From NCBI RefSeq assembly GCF_047302285.1, contig NZ_CP154845.1:4340001-4404000 (forward strand): a DNA stretch of 64,000 nucleotides, given 5' to 3'. A program made the translations under genes and the position numbers. Below, in pieces: positions 63,111 through 64,000 of the stretch; position 1 is the stretch's first letter; each line of letters begins with the position of its first letter. This DNA comes from Robertmurraya sp047302285 (GTDB taxonomy: Bacteria; Bacillota; Bacilli; Bacillales; Cytobacillaceae). A model generated the notes under the pieces. That model was not told where the DNA came from. It worked only from the letters and a program-made list of their open reading frames with translations, and ran no database searches.

Positions 63111-64000
63111 TTAATTCAATATCTTTATTTTAACCACTTTCCGTCCCCATTGAATTGCTTTAGCACCATTTGGCATTAATACATCTATTTTATGACCTAT
63201 AATCGCACTGCCTGTATCACCTGCGATGGCTTCTCCATAACCTTCGACCCACACTTTGGAACCTAATGGGATAACCGAGGGATCTACCGCAATTAGCTTC
63301 ATGTTTGGATTTTTCTTGATATTATGACCCATATAGGTCAATCCAGTTGCCGAAGTTTCATGACTATAGGCTGTTGCCGTTACATACATCTCTTTTTTCA
63401 CACTGCTATTCGCTTTTGGTTGATTGTTATTTGACTGTGTATTGCTAGCATTTGCTGTAGTGGCTGCCTTAACTTTGGCTGCATTTTCCTGCTCTTGTTT
63501 TAATTTATTCTGAGCCTGTTTTAACTGATTCTGAATTTTTTCCTTTTCTTTTTCAGCTAAATTAATTTCATGACTAATTGAATTATACTTTGCTTGAACA
63601 GAAGCAAGCTCCTGTTGTCTTTTTTGCAGACTATTTTCCAAGTTTGCTTGATTTGTAGCTAATTCAGTATATTGTTCTTGTAATAATGTTTCTTGTTGAT
63701 CAATTGCAATTTTTTCTTCTTCAATTTTCGCTAGATCGTTTTTCTGTTGTTCTAGCAAATCTTTATCTGCACTAAAAATGGTCGTAACAGCGGATACTCG
63801 TTCAAATAAATCCGTGATACTTTCAGCATTAAGAAAAACGGCTATAATGAAATTGACTTGATCGTTATGCTGCAAAGAAACCAATCGTTCCTCCATAACA
63901 CCTTTTCGCACATGGACCTTATCTTGCAGGACAACGATTTCTTCCTTTTTATCTTCAATTAATTGTTTTGTTTCAGTAATTTTTTGCTCAATAGCATTAA
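63111..64000 (-). CDS. Peptidoglycan-hydrolase-like protein with PcsB coiled coil and 3D domain (cut by window edge)
   Basis: The frame runs without a stop to the window edge, so the start is outside; a GTG at 63911 is internal. Visible are a PcsB-like helical region (VNFIIAVFLNAESITDLFERVSAV), a long coiled coil, a Ser/Thr/Asn/Gln-rich linker, and the C-terminal 3D domain (YVTATAYS, MKLIAVDPSVIPLGSKVWVEGYG, AGDTGSAIIGHKIDV). The 3D domain is a YocH/Rpf-like lytic fold whose three Asp residues are seen here. It is probably secreted and acts on the cell wall. Confidence 0.85.
   Translation of the reverse strand, partial: NAIEQKITETKQLIEDKKEEIVVLQDKVHVRKGVMEERLVSLQHNDQVNFIIAVFLNAESITDLFERVSAVTTIFSADKDLLEQQKNDLAKIEEEKIAIDQQETLLQEQYTELATNQANLENSLQKRQQELASVQAKYNSISHEINLAEKEKEKIQNQLKQAQNKLKQEQENAAKVKAATTANASNTQSNNNQPKANSSVKKEMYVTATAYSHETSATGLTYMGHNIKKNPNMKLIAVDPSVIPLGSKVWVEGYGEAIAGDTGSAIIGHKIDVLMPNGAKAIQWGRKVVKIKILN

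Noticed and set aside
1..64000. CRISPR arrays, rRNA genes or phage structural genes
   Set aside because: No regularly spaced direct repeats, rRNA motifs or capsid/tail genes were seen; the island shows only an integrase, an excisionase-like gene and cargo.

Overview
The window is AT-rich, uses strong AGGAGG-type ribosome binding sites, and carries MsmX, class D sortase, T-box, ECF, PTS and TRAP genes in Bacillus-like arrangements. It most likely comes from the chromosome of a Bacillaceae bacterium (Firmicutes) living on plant-derived carbohydrate. The species cannot be named from sequence alone.

Left end, 1-4543: the end of an integrated genomic island. A 3' half of a tRNA-Arg(CCT) gene (4502-4543), cut at the anticodon loop, marks the junction with the host chromosome, and the tRNA terminator follows it. 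Next to it is a tyrosine integrase that has lost its N-terminus to an IS4-family element (about 2321-3851). On the other side of the IS is an excisionase-like gene that has lost its start. The cargo is a tightly packed three-gene unit: an unknown 376-aa protein, a zinc-ribbon protein and a PD-(D/E)XK nuclease cut by the window edge.

4544-12866: host genes, namely a small DUF6366-like protein, galE, and an alpha-glucoside PTS locus that is decaying. In that locus the 6-phospho-alpha-glucosidase has an in-frame TAG and a stand-alone EIIA gene has lost its active site; the GlvC-like permease and RpiR regulator look intact. MsmX, the shared ATPase of sugar ABC importers, follows. 12922-22500: a LacI-controlled disaccharide locus with an ABC importer lacking its own ATPase, an FAD oxidoreductase, a DUF624 protein, LacI, beta-phosphoglucomutase and a GH65 phosphorylase.

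22840-27333: an ECF transporter and a SAM hydrolase behind a T-box leader, probably sensing tRNA-Met. 27650-38473: two chemoreceptors, a class D sortase with an LRR surface protein carrying an LPDTA signal, a two-component system, and small genes (DUF5071, Excalibur).

38547-51376: a complete D-glucuronate pathway (uxaC, uxuB, uxuA, kdgK, eda) with a TRAP importer and a GH31 hydrolase, under a divergent LacI gene with three candidate operators. 51566-62688: a second TRAP operon with a BenE-type transporter, HMG-CoA-lyase-like enzyme, Fe-alcohol dehydrogenase, CoA-acylating aldehyde dehydrogenase, D-2-hydroxyacid dehydrogenase, glycerate kinase and a CdaR regulator. I recognise no described pathway with this exact enzyme set. 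The five enzymes can be ordered into one consistent route from a branched deoxy-sugar acid such as xyloisosaccharinate to acetyl-CoA and 2-phosphoglycerate, and this is the most interesting hypothesis in the window. The right edge cuts a PcsB-like coiled-coil/3D-domain cell-wall protein.
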